64,000 bases of DNA from Rhodospirillales bacterium (GCA_020638335.1 JACKIT010000007.1:5606-69605); one strand, 5' to 3'; shown: positions 26,651 through 36,298, counted from the stretch's first letter. Notes: generated from the sequence alone by a model not told the origin. Numbers and translations: made by a program.

Positions 26651-26734
26651 GCTGTCTGCTTGCTCTTGTTAAACTCTTTCGAATAGTATATCAGAAAAAA
26701 GGTTAATATTTGAAGAAATTCAGGAGGTTGCGCC

Positions 26735-27013
26735 ATGGGCATGCTCGCATATCTGGTCTCTCTGGCCTTTGACATTTATATTGGCATCATTGTTATTCAG
26801 GTCGTGGTAAGCTGGCTGATCGTTTTTGACGTTATCAACGTCGAAAATGCGAAAGCACAAAACCTTGTTGCGCTTTTGAAACGGGCAACAGACCCGGTTT
26901 ACAAGCCCTTGCAGAAATATATTCCGCCGATTGGCGGTATTGATGTGACTCCGATTGTGGTCATTTTGGGGCTGTCACTGTTACAAAATATCATTATAGG
27001 GATTTTGATCTAA
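26735..27013 (+). CDS. yggT: YggT family membrane protein
   Basis: A 92-residue protein with two hydrophobic segments (about residues 5-28 and 68-92) and between them the family landmark RATDPVYKPLQKYIPPIGGIDVTP. YggT proteins have two such units in many species; this is the common single-unit alphaproteobacterial form. An AGGAGG precedes the ATG at 26735. Its stop overlaps the folD start by 1 nt. Confidence 0.9.
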   Translation: MGMLAYLVSLAFDIYIGIIVIQVVVSWLIVFDVINVENAKAQNLVALLKRATDPVYKPLQKYIPPIGGIDVTPIVVILGLSLLQNIIIGILI

Positions 27014-27888
27014 TGTTGGCAAAGAAAGAGGCACACGCCATGGGCGAGACACAGAATATTGACGGCAAAGCGGTGGCCAAGGCCCTGCGTGAGGATCTGG
27101 CGGCCGAGGTTGCGGGGCTGGATGTGCGGCCCGGTTTGGCCGTGATTTTGGTCGGTGATGATCCGGCCTCTCAGGTTTATGTGCGCAATAAAATTAAAGC
27201 CTGCGCCGCGTGCGGGATTAAAAGCTTTGAATCGCGTCTGCCTGCGCAGGCTACGGAAGCGGAAATCATGGCCGAGATTGAGGCGTTTAACGACAATAAG
27301 GACGTGCACGGGATTTTGCTGCAATTGCCGCTGCCCTATCCGCTGAATGCCGATACGTTGATTCAGCATATCAAGCCGGAGAAAGATGTCGATGGGCTGA
27401 CATTCATTAATCAGGGTAAGTTGATTGCTGGAGATAAAAGCGGGCTGGTGCCTTGCACGCCGCAAGGGGCGATGATGCTCATCAAAAGCGTGGAGCAAGA
27501 TTTGAGCGGTAAGCATGCGGTGGTGATCGGGCGCTCCCTGCTGTTTGGCAAGCCGATGGCGCAGTTGCTTTTGGCGGAAAACTGCACGGTGACGAGCGCG
27601 CATTCACGAACGCGAGATTTGCCGGAAGTTTGCAAGCAGGCCGATATTCTGGTGGCTGCGGTGGGCCGTGCGGAGATGGTTCAGGGAGCCTGGATCAAAC
27701 CGGGCGCAATTGTGATTGATGTCGGCATTAATCGTCAGGAAGGTGGAACGCTGTGCGGCGATGTTGATTATGATCAGGCCCGCGGTGTAGCAGGAGCAAT
27801 TACGCCTGTGCCGGGCGGCGTCGGGCCGATGACGATTGCGTGTTTGCTGAAAAACACCGTCGAAGCCGCGAAGAAGGCTAAAAATTGA
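27013..27888 (+). CDS. folD: Bifunctional methylenetetrahydrofolate dehydrogenase/cyclohydrolase
   Basis: FolD interconverts 5,10-methylene-, methenyl- and 10-formyl-tetrahydrofolate. The 291-residue product has the catalytic Tyr/Lys in YVRNKIKAC (about residues 55-63), the QLPLP step, KDVDG, the NADP-binding GRSLLFGKPMAQLL and the closing PVPGGVGPMT. ATG 27040 is a possible alternative start nine codons in. Coupled to yggT. Confidence 0.97.
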   Translation: MLAKKEAHAMGETQNIDGKAVAKALREDLAAEVAGLDVRPGLAVILVGDDPASQVYVRNKIKACAACGIKSFESRLPAQATEAEIMAEIEAFNDNKDVHGILLQLPLPYPLNADTLIQHIKPEKDVDGLTFINQGKLIAGDKSGLVPCTPQGAMMLIKSVEQDLSGKHAVVIGRSLLFGKPMAQLLLAENCTVTSAHSRTRDLPEVCKQADILVAAVGRAEMVQGAWIKPGAIVIDVGINRQEGGTLCGDVDYDQARGVAGAITPVPGGVGPMTIACLLKNTVEAAKKAKN

Positions 27889-27991
27889 GGGTGCGCGGCC
27901 TTTTCCGATGATTTATCCGAAATATTTTTCTTGCACTTTATACTTTGTGTCACGTATAAGTTTTACCTTATGTAAATATTTGTAGTGTGCC

Positions 27992-28852
27992 ATGGCCAGT
28001 AAAGCTTTTATTCGATCCATAAAATCAATGAGTAAAAAAGCTCTTAGTGAGAAACCGCTTTCCCAGCGCTTTTCTGATATTGCGACGCTTGTTAGAGGTG
28101 TAAAGTGCCATATTCCAGAGCTTTCAGAAGATTCCGGCTTTGCCGTTGATCCATGGGACAAACATAGAAATATACGCCCCCATATAGAAGCGATGCTGCA
28201 CATATCGAATACTATTCGCCATTCTCAGACGTATATGGATTTTTTAGAAAATAGCCGTGACCTTACTTTACGCTCCATTCAAGATGACCGTGACCTTCTC
28301 GAAAACATAGAGCATTATCCGGTTTCTTGTGAAAATGATCGAAAAGCGGTTATTCAAGCTGTGAATTTATATCAGGCTGCTGCGTCCTGCGAAGCAAGCG
28401 GTTTTTTTGATTTTGAAGATACAAATATCGTGTTTTTTGAAGAAGCGAAGCGCCACTATAAACAATCCAATGCGATTCGCCTCTTAAATGGCTCCTCTGT
28501 TTGTAATCTGAAAACCGGATCGAGAAAAATTAAGATTAATACGCATGAAGATGCCGGCTTTCATAACCCTTTAAAGGCTTTGAGCCTCGTTTTTCACGAA
28601 GGCGTCCATGACCAGGCCTTTCAACTGGCTTTTGCCTGTCACACAAAGAAAGGCAATTTGGGGAGTTTGGCCGAAGATGCCAAGCTTTATGCAACGTTTA
28701 AGGAACAGGCCGCGACCATTCCTTCCGGTATACGCTTGGCTTATCTTGGACAATTTCACGAAATTGCAGCTCATGACCAGCAGGATAAATTTACGCGCGA
28801 TCTTAATACTCTTTTAAAATCAGCGGATAACGGCTTTACTTTGTCACAGTAG
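27992..28852 (+). CDS. Hypothetical protein with HExxH-like motif
   Basis: A 286-residue soluble protein. FHEGVHDQ at about residues 203-210 reads as HE-x2-H and sits in a helix, with later Glu and His positions (SLAEDAK, EIAAHDQQ) that could complete a zinc site. The N-terminal 60 residues are basic. It is convergent with 28855 and more AT-rich than folD. Family not recognised; peptidase activity is only suggested. Confidence 0.55.
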   Translation: MASKAFIRSIKSMSKKALSEKPLSQRFSDIATLVRGVKCHIPELSEDSGFAVDPWDKHRNIRPHIEAMLHISNTIRHSQTYMDFLENSRDLTLRSIQDDRDLLENIEHYPVSCENDRKAVIQAVNLYQAAASCEASGFFDFEDTNIVFFEEAKRHYKQSNAIRLLNGSSVCNLKTGSRKIKINTHEDAGFHNPLKALSLVFHEGVHDQAFQLAFACHTKKGNLGSLAEDAKLYATFKEQAATIPSGIRLAYLGQFHEIAAHDQQDKFTRDLNTLLKSADNGFTLSQ

Positions 28853-28854
28853 TA

Positions 28855-29622
28855 TCAATAAACCATTCTAAGGAACGGGGTGTAGCCTTGAATTTGCTCA
28901 AGGGCATCGTTGCGCGCCTTAAGGTGGATGGCATATTGCTGTAGCTGCATGAAATTTTTGAATGTCATGTCCGGATCTTTGAACTCATATGAATCCACAC
29001 CAATATCATCAAGATATTCGAGAAGTTTGCGGTTATTGCCCAGCCAGCTATTCGCTTCGACAAAGAAGGCCTGCGCCACACCGCGATGATATTTAAAAGA
29101 GCTACGAACGGAAGGGGAAGCATTCGTCTTTTCGATTTCAGTCTCAATGACACTGGCTTCTTTATCAATCTCTTTATGCCAATATCTGAGGATGATTTCC
29201 GCTGTTTTAATATTTTTGAGCTGTCCTTGAATGTTTTGAGACGAATTGAGTACGGCCTGTCCGCCGATATGGGCCATATAGCGCCGAATTTCATAGCCAT
29301 AGAGGTCATATTCGGGAGGAATATCCACATAGATGCCGTGAATAAGGCGCTCAATACGCTCGCGCAACGTGCTTGGCGGTTCCTGCTTGATGAAGCGGAC
29401 CTTATCAAAAACCGGTTCAAGGGGTTGTTTATAAGGGAATTTGAGCTGCTGGGGCATTCCCGGAACCCGCGGAGCCCTCATGGCTTCTTCGAGCGTTTGC
29501 GGCGTTGCCTTCTGGAATGACCTGTAAGCCGGTGCGTTCTGGGCAAAGCCCTGTGACAAGGGCGTTATTACACCTAATATCAATAAACCCGCCGCTATAT
29601 ATGCATAGAGTAAACGTTTCAT
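28855..29622 (-). CDS. Secreted hypothetical protein
   Basis: A 255-residue exported protein: signal peptide with cleavage near GFAQ (residue 27), then a Pro-rich linker and a helical domain from about residue 85 to the end. GGAG before ATG 29622 supports this start over 29646. No catalytic motif recognised. Confidence 0.65.
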   Translation of the reverse strand: MKRLLYAYIAAGLLILGVITPLSQGFAQNAPAYRSFQKATPQTLEEAMRAPRVPGMPQQLKFPYKQPLEPVFDKVRFIKQEPPSTLRERIERLIHGIYVDIPPEYDLYGYEIRRYMAHIGGQAVLNSSQNIQGQLKNIKTAEIILRYWHKEIDKEASVIETEIEKTNASPSVRSSFKYHRGVAQAFFVEANSWLGNNRKLLEYLDDIGVDSYEFKDPDMTFKNFMQLQQYAIHLKARNDALEQIQGYTPFLRMVY

Positions 29623-29670
29623 AACTCCATTCTCAACTTTTCCCAACGCATTGAAAATAAAAGAAAAGTG

Positions 29671-29745
29671 AAACCCCGTTTTTTAAACGGGGTCCATTCG
29701 AGTGAATTTCGGCATCCCATAGACCCCGCATCAAATGCGGGGTTT
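29671..29745. repeat. Inverted-repeat element
   Basis: Two hairpins (CCCCGTTTTTTAAACGGGG and CCCCGCATCAAATGCGGGG) joined by about 35 bp that include CGGCATCCC, resembling the paired hairpin repeats at 48009 and 48388. Confidence 0.55.
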
Positions 29746-29839
29746 CGGTAATTGCAAAGATCTTCCCGTTCTCTTGATTTAAGAATTGCGTTCTCACATA
29801 TTCATTATACAGGTTTTTGACGAAGGCGGCCAACAGCGC

Positions 29840-31282
29840 TTATTCCCCTTGGGCAACCGTGAAGCCGGGTTTGCCGTCGTAATTATGCAGCATGACCGAT
29901 TTTGTGAAGTTGAGATCGGCCTTGTTCATACGATCCATCAGAGCGATGACCTGTGATGTTTTCACGGTTTCGCCGTTGTCGGACATAAAGCGCAAACGCC
30001 AGTTATCAGCGCAGAATGTTTCGGGTTGCCCGTTCGGCCAGACCTTGGTGCCGCGATTGGAAATCATCTGGAGTTTGAGATTGTCATTCACACAAGCATT
30101 GATGGCGGCGGCGAGATCATCGGCGCTGCCATCCCAGTTGATGCCGATATCGACGCCAACGCGTTCTTTCGAAACTTCGACGGATGGTTTAAGCGGCGGC
30201 AATTTGAGTCCGCCGGCAACATCGGGATAGGATTTGACGGGCAGGACTTCAGGCTCCTGTCCCAGACGCTCAATGACGGCCTTGGTGAAACCTTCGGTGC
30301 CAACCTGTTCCTTTGAGATGCCTTTGCGGTAAATCTCGCCGGTATGAACACCATTTTCGATTGTGCGCAGCCAAGCGTTGTGTATTTTCGCTGCAACGCT
30401 GCCCTGGCCGATATGGGTGAGCATCATGATGGAGCCGAGAATAAGCCCGGACGGGTTGGCGATGCCCTGGCCGGCAATATCCGGGGCGGAGCCGTGAACG
30501 GCTTCGAACATACCAAAATCGAGGCCGATATTGGATGAGCCGCCCAAACCGACAGAGCCGGTCACTTCCGCCGCAACGTCGGAAATGATATCGCCGTAAA
30601 GGTTGGTGGTAACGATCACATCGAACAGATCCGGACGATTGGCAACTTTGGCCGTGCCGATGTCGATGATCATGTGTTCGTTTTCAATATCCGGATATTC
30701 GGCGGCGATTTCATCAAAGACCTGATGAAACAGACCGTCCGAGATCTTCATGATATTGTCTTTGGACATGCAGGTGACTTTTTTGCGGTTGTTTGCGCGC
30801 GCATATTCAAAAGCATAGCGCATAATGCGCTCGGTTCCGGGGCGGGAAATCACCTTGAGCGAAGCCATAACATCGCGCGACTGGCGGTATTCGATGCCAC
30901 CGTAAAGATCTTCTTCGTTTTCCCGGATAATCACCAGATCCATTTTCGGGTGGTTGGTGCGGACAAACGGATGGTAGGATACGCACGGGCGAACATTGGC
31001 GAACAGGCCGAGCGATTTGCGGACCGTCACATTGAGGGATTTGAACCCGCCCCCTTGCGGCGTGGTGATGGGAGCCTTGAGAAAAACACGCGTGCGGCGC
31101 AAGGAGTCCCACGCGCTGTCTTCGATCCCGTTTTTAATGCCGCGTTTATAGACCGCTTCACCAATTTCAATTTCTTCAATATCGAGCTGCGCGCCTGCGG
31201 CCTCAAGGATTTGCAGAGTCGCGTCCATAATCTCCGGGCCGATGCCGTCGCCGCGCGCCACTGTAATTGGTGTTTTGGTCAT
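29840..31282 (-). CDS. icd: NADP-dependent isocitrate dehydrogenase (long form)
   Basis: TCA-cycle enzyme that converts isocitrate to 2-oxoglutarate. The 480-residue product has the GDGIGPE entry, the SLNVTVRKSLGLFANVRP substrate loop, ENEEDLYGG, the metal Asp in NLYGDIISDVAAEV, and the cofactor loop HGSAPDIAG followed by NPSGL. The C-terminal 140 residues are an extension seen in Rickettsia- and Thermus-type enzymes. It is divergent from the CBS gene. Confidence 0.95.
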   Translation of the reverse strand: MTKTPITVARGDGIGPEIMDATLQILEAAGAQLDIEEIEIGEAVYKRGIKNGIEDSAWDSLRRTRVFLKAPITTPQGGGFKSLNVTVRKSLGLFANVRPCVSYHPFVRTNHPKMDLVIIRENEEDLYGGIEYRQSRDVMASLKVISRPGTERIMRYAFEYARANNRKKVTCMSKDNIMKISDGLFHQVFDEIAAEYPDIENEHMIIDIGTAKVANRPDLFDVIVTTNLYGDIISDVAAEVTGSVGLGGSSNIGLDFGMFEAVHGSAPDIAGQGIANPSGLILGSIMMLTHIGQGSVAAKIHNAWLRTIENGVHTGEIYRKGISKEQVGTEGFTKAVIERLGQEPEVLPVKSYPDVAGGLKLPPLKPSVEVSKERVGVDIGINWDGSADDLAAAINACVNDNLKLQMISNRGTKVWPNGQPETFCADNWRLRFMSDNGETVKTSQVIALMDRMNKADLNFTKSVMLHNYDGKPGFTVAQGE

Positions 31283-31515
31283 GATGATAATGCTCCCCTA
31301 AAAAATGAACTTGCGAAAGAATCGTAGCAGCTTACAAGCATAAGTCTAGGCGTTTTTATTATCTAGCATACCGGCGTGAGGTTCAGATTTGGCACCACAG
31401 CATCAAAAAATATTTTTTCTATAATTTTCTATTGCATTGCCACAAAAAGAGGAGCATGGTCCGGCTAAATTTTTGTAGCTTTTCTCGAAAAACATTTAAA
31501 AGAAGGGAAAAAAAC

Positions 31516-32028
31516 ATGCCATGTAATGATGCCATGATTACTGATGTGATAACGGCACGCCCCGGTCAAACAGTGGCCGAGGTCCTTGAACTGTTTAGCA
31601 AACACAATATCCGCAGCCTGCCTATCGTTGATGAAAAAAACAGCGTAGTTGGACTGTTTAGCTTTTCACACTTGCTGTACAGCCTGCTGCCGGTTCCGGC
31701 GACAATGGGCGACCATATGGTGCGCCTCAAGCATATGGATATCAGCCTTGACCACCTGCTGGGCGCTTCGCCCTGGGTTGCCAAGCGGCTCAACATTATT
31801 TTGCCGAAGACCATGGAAGAAGTGATGCTGAAGCACCCTGTCTGCGTACGGGCCGACTCTCCGCTGCGTGAAGGGATTCGCCTGATGGTCAAATATGACA
31901 GCCCCCTGCCTGTTGTCGATCATGACAATACACGCAAGCTGGTCGGTCTGATTTCTTCACAGTCGGTCCTCAAGGCGCTGATGAAAATCGCCAGCCATCT
32001 GGAGCAAGGTAAAGAGGTTCACGAATAA
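31516..32028 (+). CDS. Two-CBS-domain protein
   Basis: A 170-residue cytosolic protein with a Bateman pair: the first CBS at about residues 1-55 (A-R-P-G-Q-T-V, SLPIVDE and VVGLFS), the second at about 100-165 (MLKHPVCV, SPLPVVDHD and LVGLIS). Such pairs bind adenine nucleotides and control a partner. It lies 67 bp before the transporter gene, so it may regulate transport. An AAGGGA site precedes ATG 31516; the longer frame from 31432 is not supported. Confidence 0.85.
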   Translation: MPCNDAMITDVITARPGQTVAEVLELFSKHNIRSLPIVDEKNSVVGLFSFSHLLYSLLPVPATMGDHMVRLKHMDISLDHLLGASPWVAKRLNIILPKTMEEVMLKHPVCVRADSPLREGIRLMVKYDSPLPVVDHDNTRKLVGLISSQSVLKALMKIASHLEQGKEVHE

Positions 32029-32095
32029 GGCGATCGATTTTTGTCTTTTTGTTTTTTAAAAAAATTTAATCAATGAAATAAGAAAGTATTTTGAA

Positions 32096-33514
32096 ATGGA
32101 AGAAGCATTGGTTTTTGATACACCGATGATGGTTTCAGCCGTTATTCTGGTTGTTACATTTGCTGGAATTTTTACCGAAGGGATGCACCATATTCACCGT
32201 ACCAAGATTGCCATGCTGGGCGCGGCGTCCATGGTGCTTTTCGGCCAGTTTTTCGGGTTTTACAATCCGGAAATGGCCATCGAGGCCATCGATTGGAACG
32301 TGGTGTTCCTGCTCGGCGCGATGATGACCATCGTGGCAATCATGATCCCGACCGGAGGATTTCAGGCGATCGCCTACTGGATCGCGGCGTTCAGTAAGGG
32401 GCGGTTGTTTTTGCTTCTGGTTCTGATGGGAACAGCAGTGACGGTGATTTCGCTGCTGCTGGATAATGTGACCACGGTGGTGATTTTCGGCCCGCTGATC
32501 GTGCTGATCTGTCAGGCACTGAAGGTCAATCCTATTCCCTATCTGCTGGCGGCGGCGCTTTTGTCCGATACGGGCGGCGTGGCAACCCTCGTGGGGGACC
32601 CGCCTAACCTGATGATCGGTTCAGCTGCGGATATCGACTTCAACACCTTCTTTATCCGGATGGGCGGAATCGTATTCGCCGCGTGGATTGTGACTCTGCT
32701 TGGCCTAAAGTTTCTTTTCCGCAAAAATCTTTCGGTAACGCCCGACAAACCGGTTTTCGATTCCGCCGATATGATTACGGACAAGAAAACATGGATTGCC
32801 TCGCTGGCCGTTCTGGGCATCATGGTCGTGCTGTTTATTGCCCACGGCGCGCTGCACTGGGAAGCCTGGGTTGTGGCCTGTCTCGGTCTGACGGTGTTGC
32901 TGGCCCTGACATATAAGGTCAACCCGGACAAATACCTGACTGAAGTCGAGCTTTCACTGCTGATGTTCTTCGTTTCCCTGTTCGTCGTGATCGGCGGGGT
33001 GGAAGGCTCGCACTTCCTGGAGTGGATCGGCCAGTTCATCACGCCGCTGGTTCAGCATGACATGCTGACGGCCTGCCTGATCCTGATGTGGATGGCCGCC
33101 ATCCTTTCGGCGATGATCGACAACATCCCGTTCACTGCGGCGATGATCCCGATCATCATCGGCATGGACGCGCAAGGCATTCCAGTAACACCGCTTTGGT
33201 GGGCTTTGGCGATCGGCGTGGGCATGGGCGGCAACGGTACGCATCTGGGCTCTACGGCCAACGTGTTCATCGTGACCCTGACCGAACGTCTGGCGCAACA
33301 GGAAAATAAGCCCTCGCTTCGTATCACACCGGGCCTCTGGTTCCGTAAAGGCACGCCTGTGATGCTCCTGACGCTTGTTGTGTGTTCGATTGCGATGTGG
33401 GCCTTTTTCCCCTTCTTCGCGCATCCTCTGCCAACAGCGGAGATGCATGCAGAGAAGATGCATCAAGCAGCGCTGCATCACGCTGAAGAAGGGGCGGGAG
33501 CGCACCATATGTAG
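32096..33514 (+). CDS. ArsB/NhaD-family ion transporter
   Basis: A 472-residue membrane protein of the ion-transporter superfamily with about 11-12 hydrophobic segments. The two re-entrant loops are visible as LLLDNVTTVVIFGPL and AALLSDTGGVATLVGDPPN in the first half and IDNIPFTAAMIPI and GGNGTHLGSTANV in the second. The SLC13/ArsB-P type pattern suggests Na+/H+ or anion exchange; the substrate is not proven. The last 40 residues are His-rich and soluble. Followed by a strong terminator. Confidence 0.85.
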   Translation: MEEALVFDTPMMVSAVILVVTFAGIFTEGMHHIHRTKIAMLGAASMVLFGQFFGFYNPEMAIEAIDWNVVFLLGAMMTIVAIMIPTGGFQAIAYWIAAFSKGRLFLLLVLMGTAVTVISLLLDNVTTVVIFGPLIVLICQALKVNPIPYLLAAALLSDTGGVATLVGDPPNLMIGSAADIDFNTFFIRMGGIVFAAWIVTLLGLKFLFRKNLSVTPDKPVFDSADMITDKKTWIASLAVLGIMVVLFIAHGALHWEAWVVACLGLTVLLALTYKVNPDKYLTEVELSLLMFFVSLFVVIGGVEGSHFLEWIGQFITPLVQHDMLTACLILMWMAAILSAMIDNIPFTAAMIPIIIGMDAQGIPVTPLWWALAIGVGMGGNGTHLGSTANVFIVTLTERLAQQENKPSLRITPGLWFRKGTPVMLLTLVVCSIAMWAFFPFFAHPLPTAEMHAEKMHQAALHHAEEGAGAHHM

Positions 33515-33546
33515 CTCAGGCTACCTGTGAGAATATATTACAAAGC

Positions 33547-33577
33547 AAAGGCCCGGCATTTGTTCGGGCCTTTTTTT
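33547..33577 (+). terminator. Intrinsic terminator
   Basis: AAAGGCCCG (33547-33555) pairs with CGGGCCTTT (33565-33573), with a T-run to 33577. Ends the CBS-transporter unit. Confidence 0.9.
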
Positions 33578-33653
33578 ATGATATAAGGGCTCATCATACG
33601 GTTGTACGCGGCGTCTGCTGAGCAGCTTTAAAAAACACAAGGACCCTTAGAAA

Positions 33654-35129
33654 ATGCTAAAGCGGATCATGCCTTTTTTTCTTTTCTTTCTACCGATTAT
33701 GATTCTAGCCCTTACGCTTGCTCCCCCTCTTTGGGCCAGTCAGGATAGTTCTTCACCTTCGTCTTTATCAGCCGTGACACATCCGGCAGCGCTCCTTTGT
33801 CTGGTTGTTTTCATTTTGTCTTATATTGCGGTATTGATGGAAGAATATACCCATATGCGAAAATCCAAACCCGTGATGCTTGGGGCGGGATTGATCTGGG
33901 TGATTATCGGGGTGATCGCCCCCTCTTATGGTGTCGATCACGATACCCTTCATAGCGCGATTTTTCACGGGCTGGAGGAATATGCTAGCCTGCTGCTCTT
34001 CCTTCTGGCCGCGATGACCTATATCAGCGCACTGGAAGAGCGCAATGTTTTTGCAGTGCTAAAATGCAAGCTGGTGCAGGCCGGTTTTAATTACCGACAA
34101 CTTTTTTGGGCCACAGGCATTATGGCGTTTTTTCTATCCCCCGTTGCAGATAACCTAACCACAGCGCTGGTTTTAGGGGCTGTGGTTATGGCTGTAGGGA
34201 ATGGTAATCCGCGTTTTGTAGCATTAGCCTGTATCAATATTGTTTGCGCAGCCAATGCCGGCGGGGCCTTTAGTCCGTTTGGAGACATCACGACACTGAT
34301 GGTCTGGCAGTCCGGGCATCTAGGTTTTTTTGAATTCTTTGATCTGTTTTTGCCCTCCTTTGTGTGTTTTGTGGTTCCCGCATTTATCATGGCATTTTTT
34401 GTTACCAAAGATTTCCCTGAGGCTTTAACGGAAGACGTACACCTTAAGCACGGTGCACGAGCAATCATAGGGCTGGGAATATTCACGATCTTCATGGCTG
34501 TTGGTTTTGAACAAACGCTTGGTCTGCCGCCCTTTGTGGGCATGATGTTCGGCCTGTCCTTCCTGATGATCGCCGCCTATGTTATTCGGCATATATGGGT
34601 TAAAGACGAAGATGACAAGGATTTTGATATTCTGGAGAATGTGGCGGCCGCTGAATGGGACACGCTCCTCTTTTTCTTCGGCGTTATTTTTTCCGTCGGG
34701 GGGCTGACCTTTCTTGGATATATGGAACTGGCCTCGACGACAATGTATGACGGTTTTGGCGCAAGTATAACAAATGTGACACTGGGCATTTCTTCCGCCG
34801 TTATTGATAATATTCCGGTGATGTTTGCCGTGCTGAGCATGAACCCGGATATGGACCATTTCCAATGGCTGCTGATTACCCTGACCACTGGCGTAGGCGG
34901 CAGCCTGCTTTCTATCGGTTCAGCCGCCGGTGTGGCGCTGATGGGTGTGGCGCGCGGGCATTACACCTTTATGAGCCATTTGCGCTGGGCGCCTGTTATT
35001 CTTCTGGGATACGCGGGCGCGATCGGCGTGCATTTCCTTATCAATGCTCACCTGATGGGAGTCTCAATCCATGATGAGCCGCTTGAAACAAGTGTGAGTA
35101 TAGAAATGCCGACAACGCCAGCGCATTAG
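33654..35129 (+). CDS. nhaD: Na+/H+ antiporter NhaD
   Basis: A 491-residue membrane protein with a signal-like first helix and about 12 more hydrophobic segments. Family landmarks are MEEYTHMRKSKPVM near residue 62, the SPVADNLTTALVLG and NAGGAFSPFGDITTLM loops, and the C-terminal SAVIDNIPVMFAVL and TGVGGSLLSIGSAAG loops. NhaD exchanges Na+ (or Li+) for H+. It is separated from the related 32096 gene by a terminator, so it is a distinct unit. AAGGA lies before the ATG. Confidence 0.9.
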   Translation: MLKRIMPFFLFFLPIMILALTLAPPLWASQDSSSPSSLSAVTHPAALLCLVVFILSYIAVLMEEYTHMRKSKPVMLGAGLIWVIIGVIAPSYGVDHDTLHSAIFHGLEEYASLLLFLLAAMTYISALEERNVFAVLKCKLVQAGFNYRQLFWATGIMAFFLSPVADNLTTALVLGAVVMAVGNGNPRFVALACINIVCAANAGGAFSPFGDITTLMVWQSGHLGFFEFFDLFLPSFVCFVVPAFIMAFFVTKDFPEALTEDVHLKHGARAIIGLGIFTIFMAVGFEQTLGLPPFVGMMFGLSFLMIAAYVIRHIWVKDEDDKDFDILENVAAAEWDTLLFFFGVIFSVGGLTFLGYMELASTTMYDGFGASITNVTLGISSAVIDNIPVMFAVLSMNPDMDHFQWLLITLTTGVGGSLLSIGSAAGVALMGVARGHYTFMSHLRWAPVILLGYAGAIGVHFLINAHLMGVSIHDEPLETSVSIEMPTTPAH

Positions 35130-35647
35130 TGCTGGCTATTCCAGAATATGGTTTCCGGCGGGATGAGTTTTTTATCCTCACTGCGTTTGTAGACGTAAAT
35201 ACCCAACACGGAAAGACCGACGGCCCAGATAGCGCTGAGTGACGACATAGATGACATTATGTATCCGGCACGTTGCGTATCGAATATTATAACATAGGCT
35301 ATCCCCAGCATTTGCGCGGCCCAGGTGATAGCCATCAGGTAGCCAAAGGTTGGGCGCATACGGCGAACATATTTGTCAGAGGAAGCGATTTCGGCCCGAA
35401 GCGATTCATTAATTTGTTTAGAAGCTTCGCGGTATTCCTCTGATTTCATTAAAGAAATCGCTTCTATATGCCGATTTGATTCCGCTATGGCTTCTGGCGA
35501 AATATCTCCTGCTTTCAAGGCTTTATCAACATCCTCTAAAGCTTTTGCTGCACCTTTTGTAACGGGCGTGTCGATCTGCTTTAAAGCCTGTGATACAAAG
35601 GTGATGAGCAGCGGCAGGCCGATACGGGCGAGTATAGTTTCTAGCAT
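35126..35647 (-). CDS. 3TM-type holin
   Basis: A 173-residue protein. The N-terminus (MLETILARIGLPLLITFVSQALK) and two later hydrophobic segments at about residues 112-160 give the three-pass pattern of GTA_holin_3TM/3TM holins, which open the inner membrane for the endolysin. A basic/acidic helix lies between. GGAAG before ATG 35647 supports this start. Its end overlaps the nhaD end by 4 nt, so this is the left limit of the cluster. Confidence 0.75.
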   Translation of the reverse strand: MLETILARIGLPLLITFVSQALKQIDTPVTKGAAKALEDVDKALKAGDISPEAIAESNRHIEAISLMKSEEYREASKQINESLRAEIASSDKYVRRMRPTFGYLMAITWAAQMLGIAYVIIFDTQRAGYIMSSMSSLSAIWAVGLSVLGIYVYKRSEDKKLIPPETIFWNSQH

Positions 35648-35730
35648 AACTTCTTCCTTAATATTTTTTAAAACTACAGTGCGTACAGGGGAATACACAG
35701 GGGCGTCTTTTTATCGTCAAACGCTCCTGT

Positions 35731-35770
35731 GCTTCTTCTGTGTTCTTCTGTGTTCTTCTGTGTTCTTCTG
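35731..35770. repeat. 10-bp tandem repeat (TGTTCTTCTG)
   Basis: Four consecutive units, the first with a C in place of T, in the gap between holin and endolysin. Part of a wider CTCTGTG/CACAG-rich element family. Confidence 0.85.
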
Positions 35771-35782
35771 TGGTTTTTATTT

Positions 35783-36274
35783 TTAAGTTTTGATTAATTT
35801 GTAAAATATATGCCGCCCGATTACGGCCGAGGGTTCCTGTCCCCGCGCCCAGTAGGGCGAGGCATAATCGGTGTGGTAATGCGTTGCGCCACCGGTATGA
35901 TCCGGCAGTGCGCCAATAACTGCGCGGCGGGCAATGCGCAGGGCAGTCGCAAAATACAGGTTTTTATTATCGACGGCCTGTAATTTCTGAAAATTCGGGT
36001 CGGAGCGATTCCAGCATGAGAATTGATACGGTTTTTGACAGACCTGAATGATATTGCTGCCCCACCAATATTTGCCGCCGTGGCCTTGCGCGACTTTCAC
36101 ACGGTTGAGCACGACACTGGCGACGGCTTCCATGCCAATATGTCCTTCGCTGCGGGCTTCACCCCAGAGGGTGCGGGCCAGAACATCAATTTCAAGGGCT
36201 TGGTAAAATTCTTCGGCGTCGGCACGCGGACGCACGTCCAAACCGCCAATCGCGGTTAAGGTTGGTTTTTTCAT
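35783..36274 (-). CDS. Cell wall hydrolase (SleB-like endolysin)
   Basis: A 163-residue hydrolase of the SleB family. The catalytic Glu is in LARTLWGEARSEG (about residues 33-45), followed by GMEAVASVVLNRV and the closing W-x-R-G-Q-E-P-S segment; a Cys-containing QFSCWNRSDP step is also typical. No signal peptide, so export needs the holin. It lies between holin and spanin-like genes. ATG 36274 is preferred to 36313. Confidence 0.85.
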   Translation of the reverse strand: MKKPTLTAIGGLDVRPRADAEEFYQALEIDVLARTLWGEARSEGHIGMEAVASVVLNRVKVAQGHGGKYWWGSNIIQVCQKPYQFSCWNRSDPNFQKLQAVDNKNLYFATALRIARRAVIGALPDHTGGATHYHTDYASPYWARGQEPSAVIGRHIFYKLIKT

Positions 36275-36298
36275 GAGTTTCTTCCTTTGCAAAAATAA

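Noticed and set aside
30674..31327. A 217-codon frame opposite icd
   Set aside because: Shadow of icd; no recognisable domain.
35731..35770. CRISPR array
   Set aside because: The units are 10 bp and contiguous with no spacers, and no cas gene is near.
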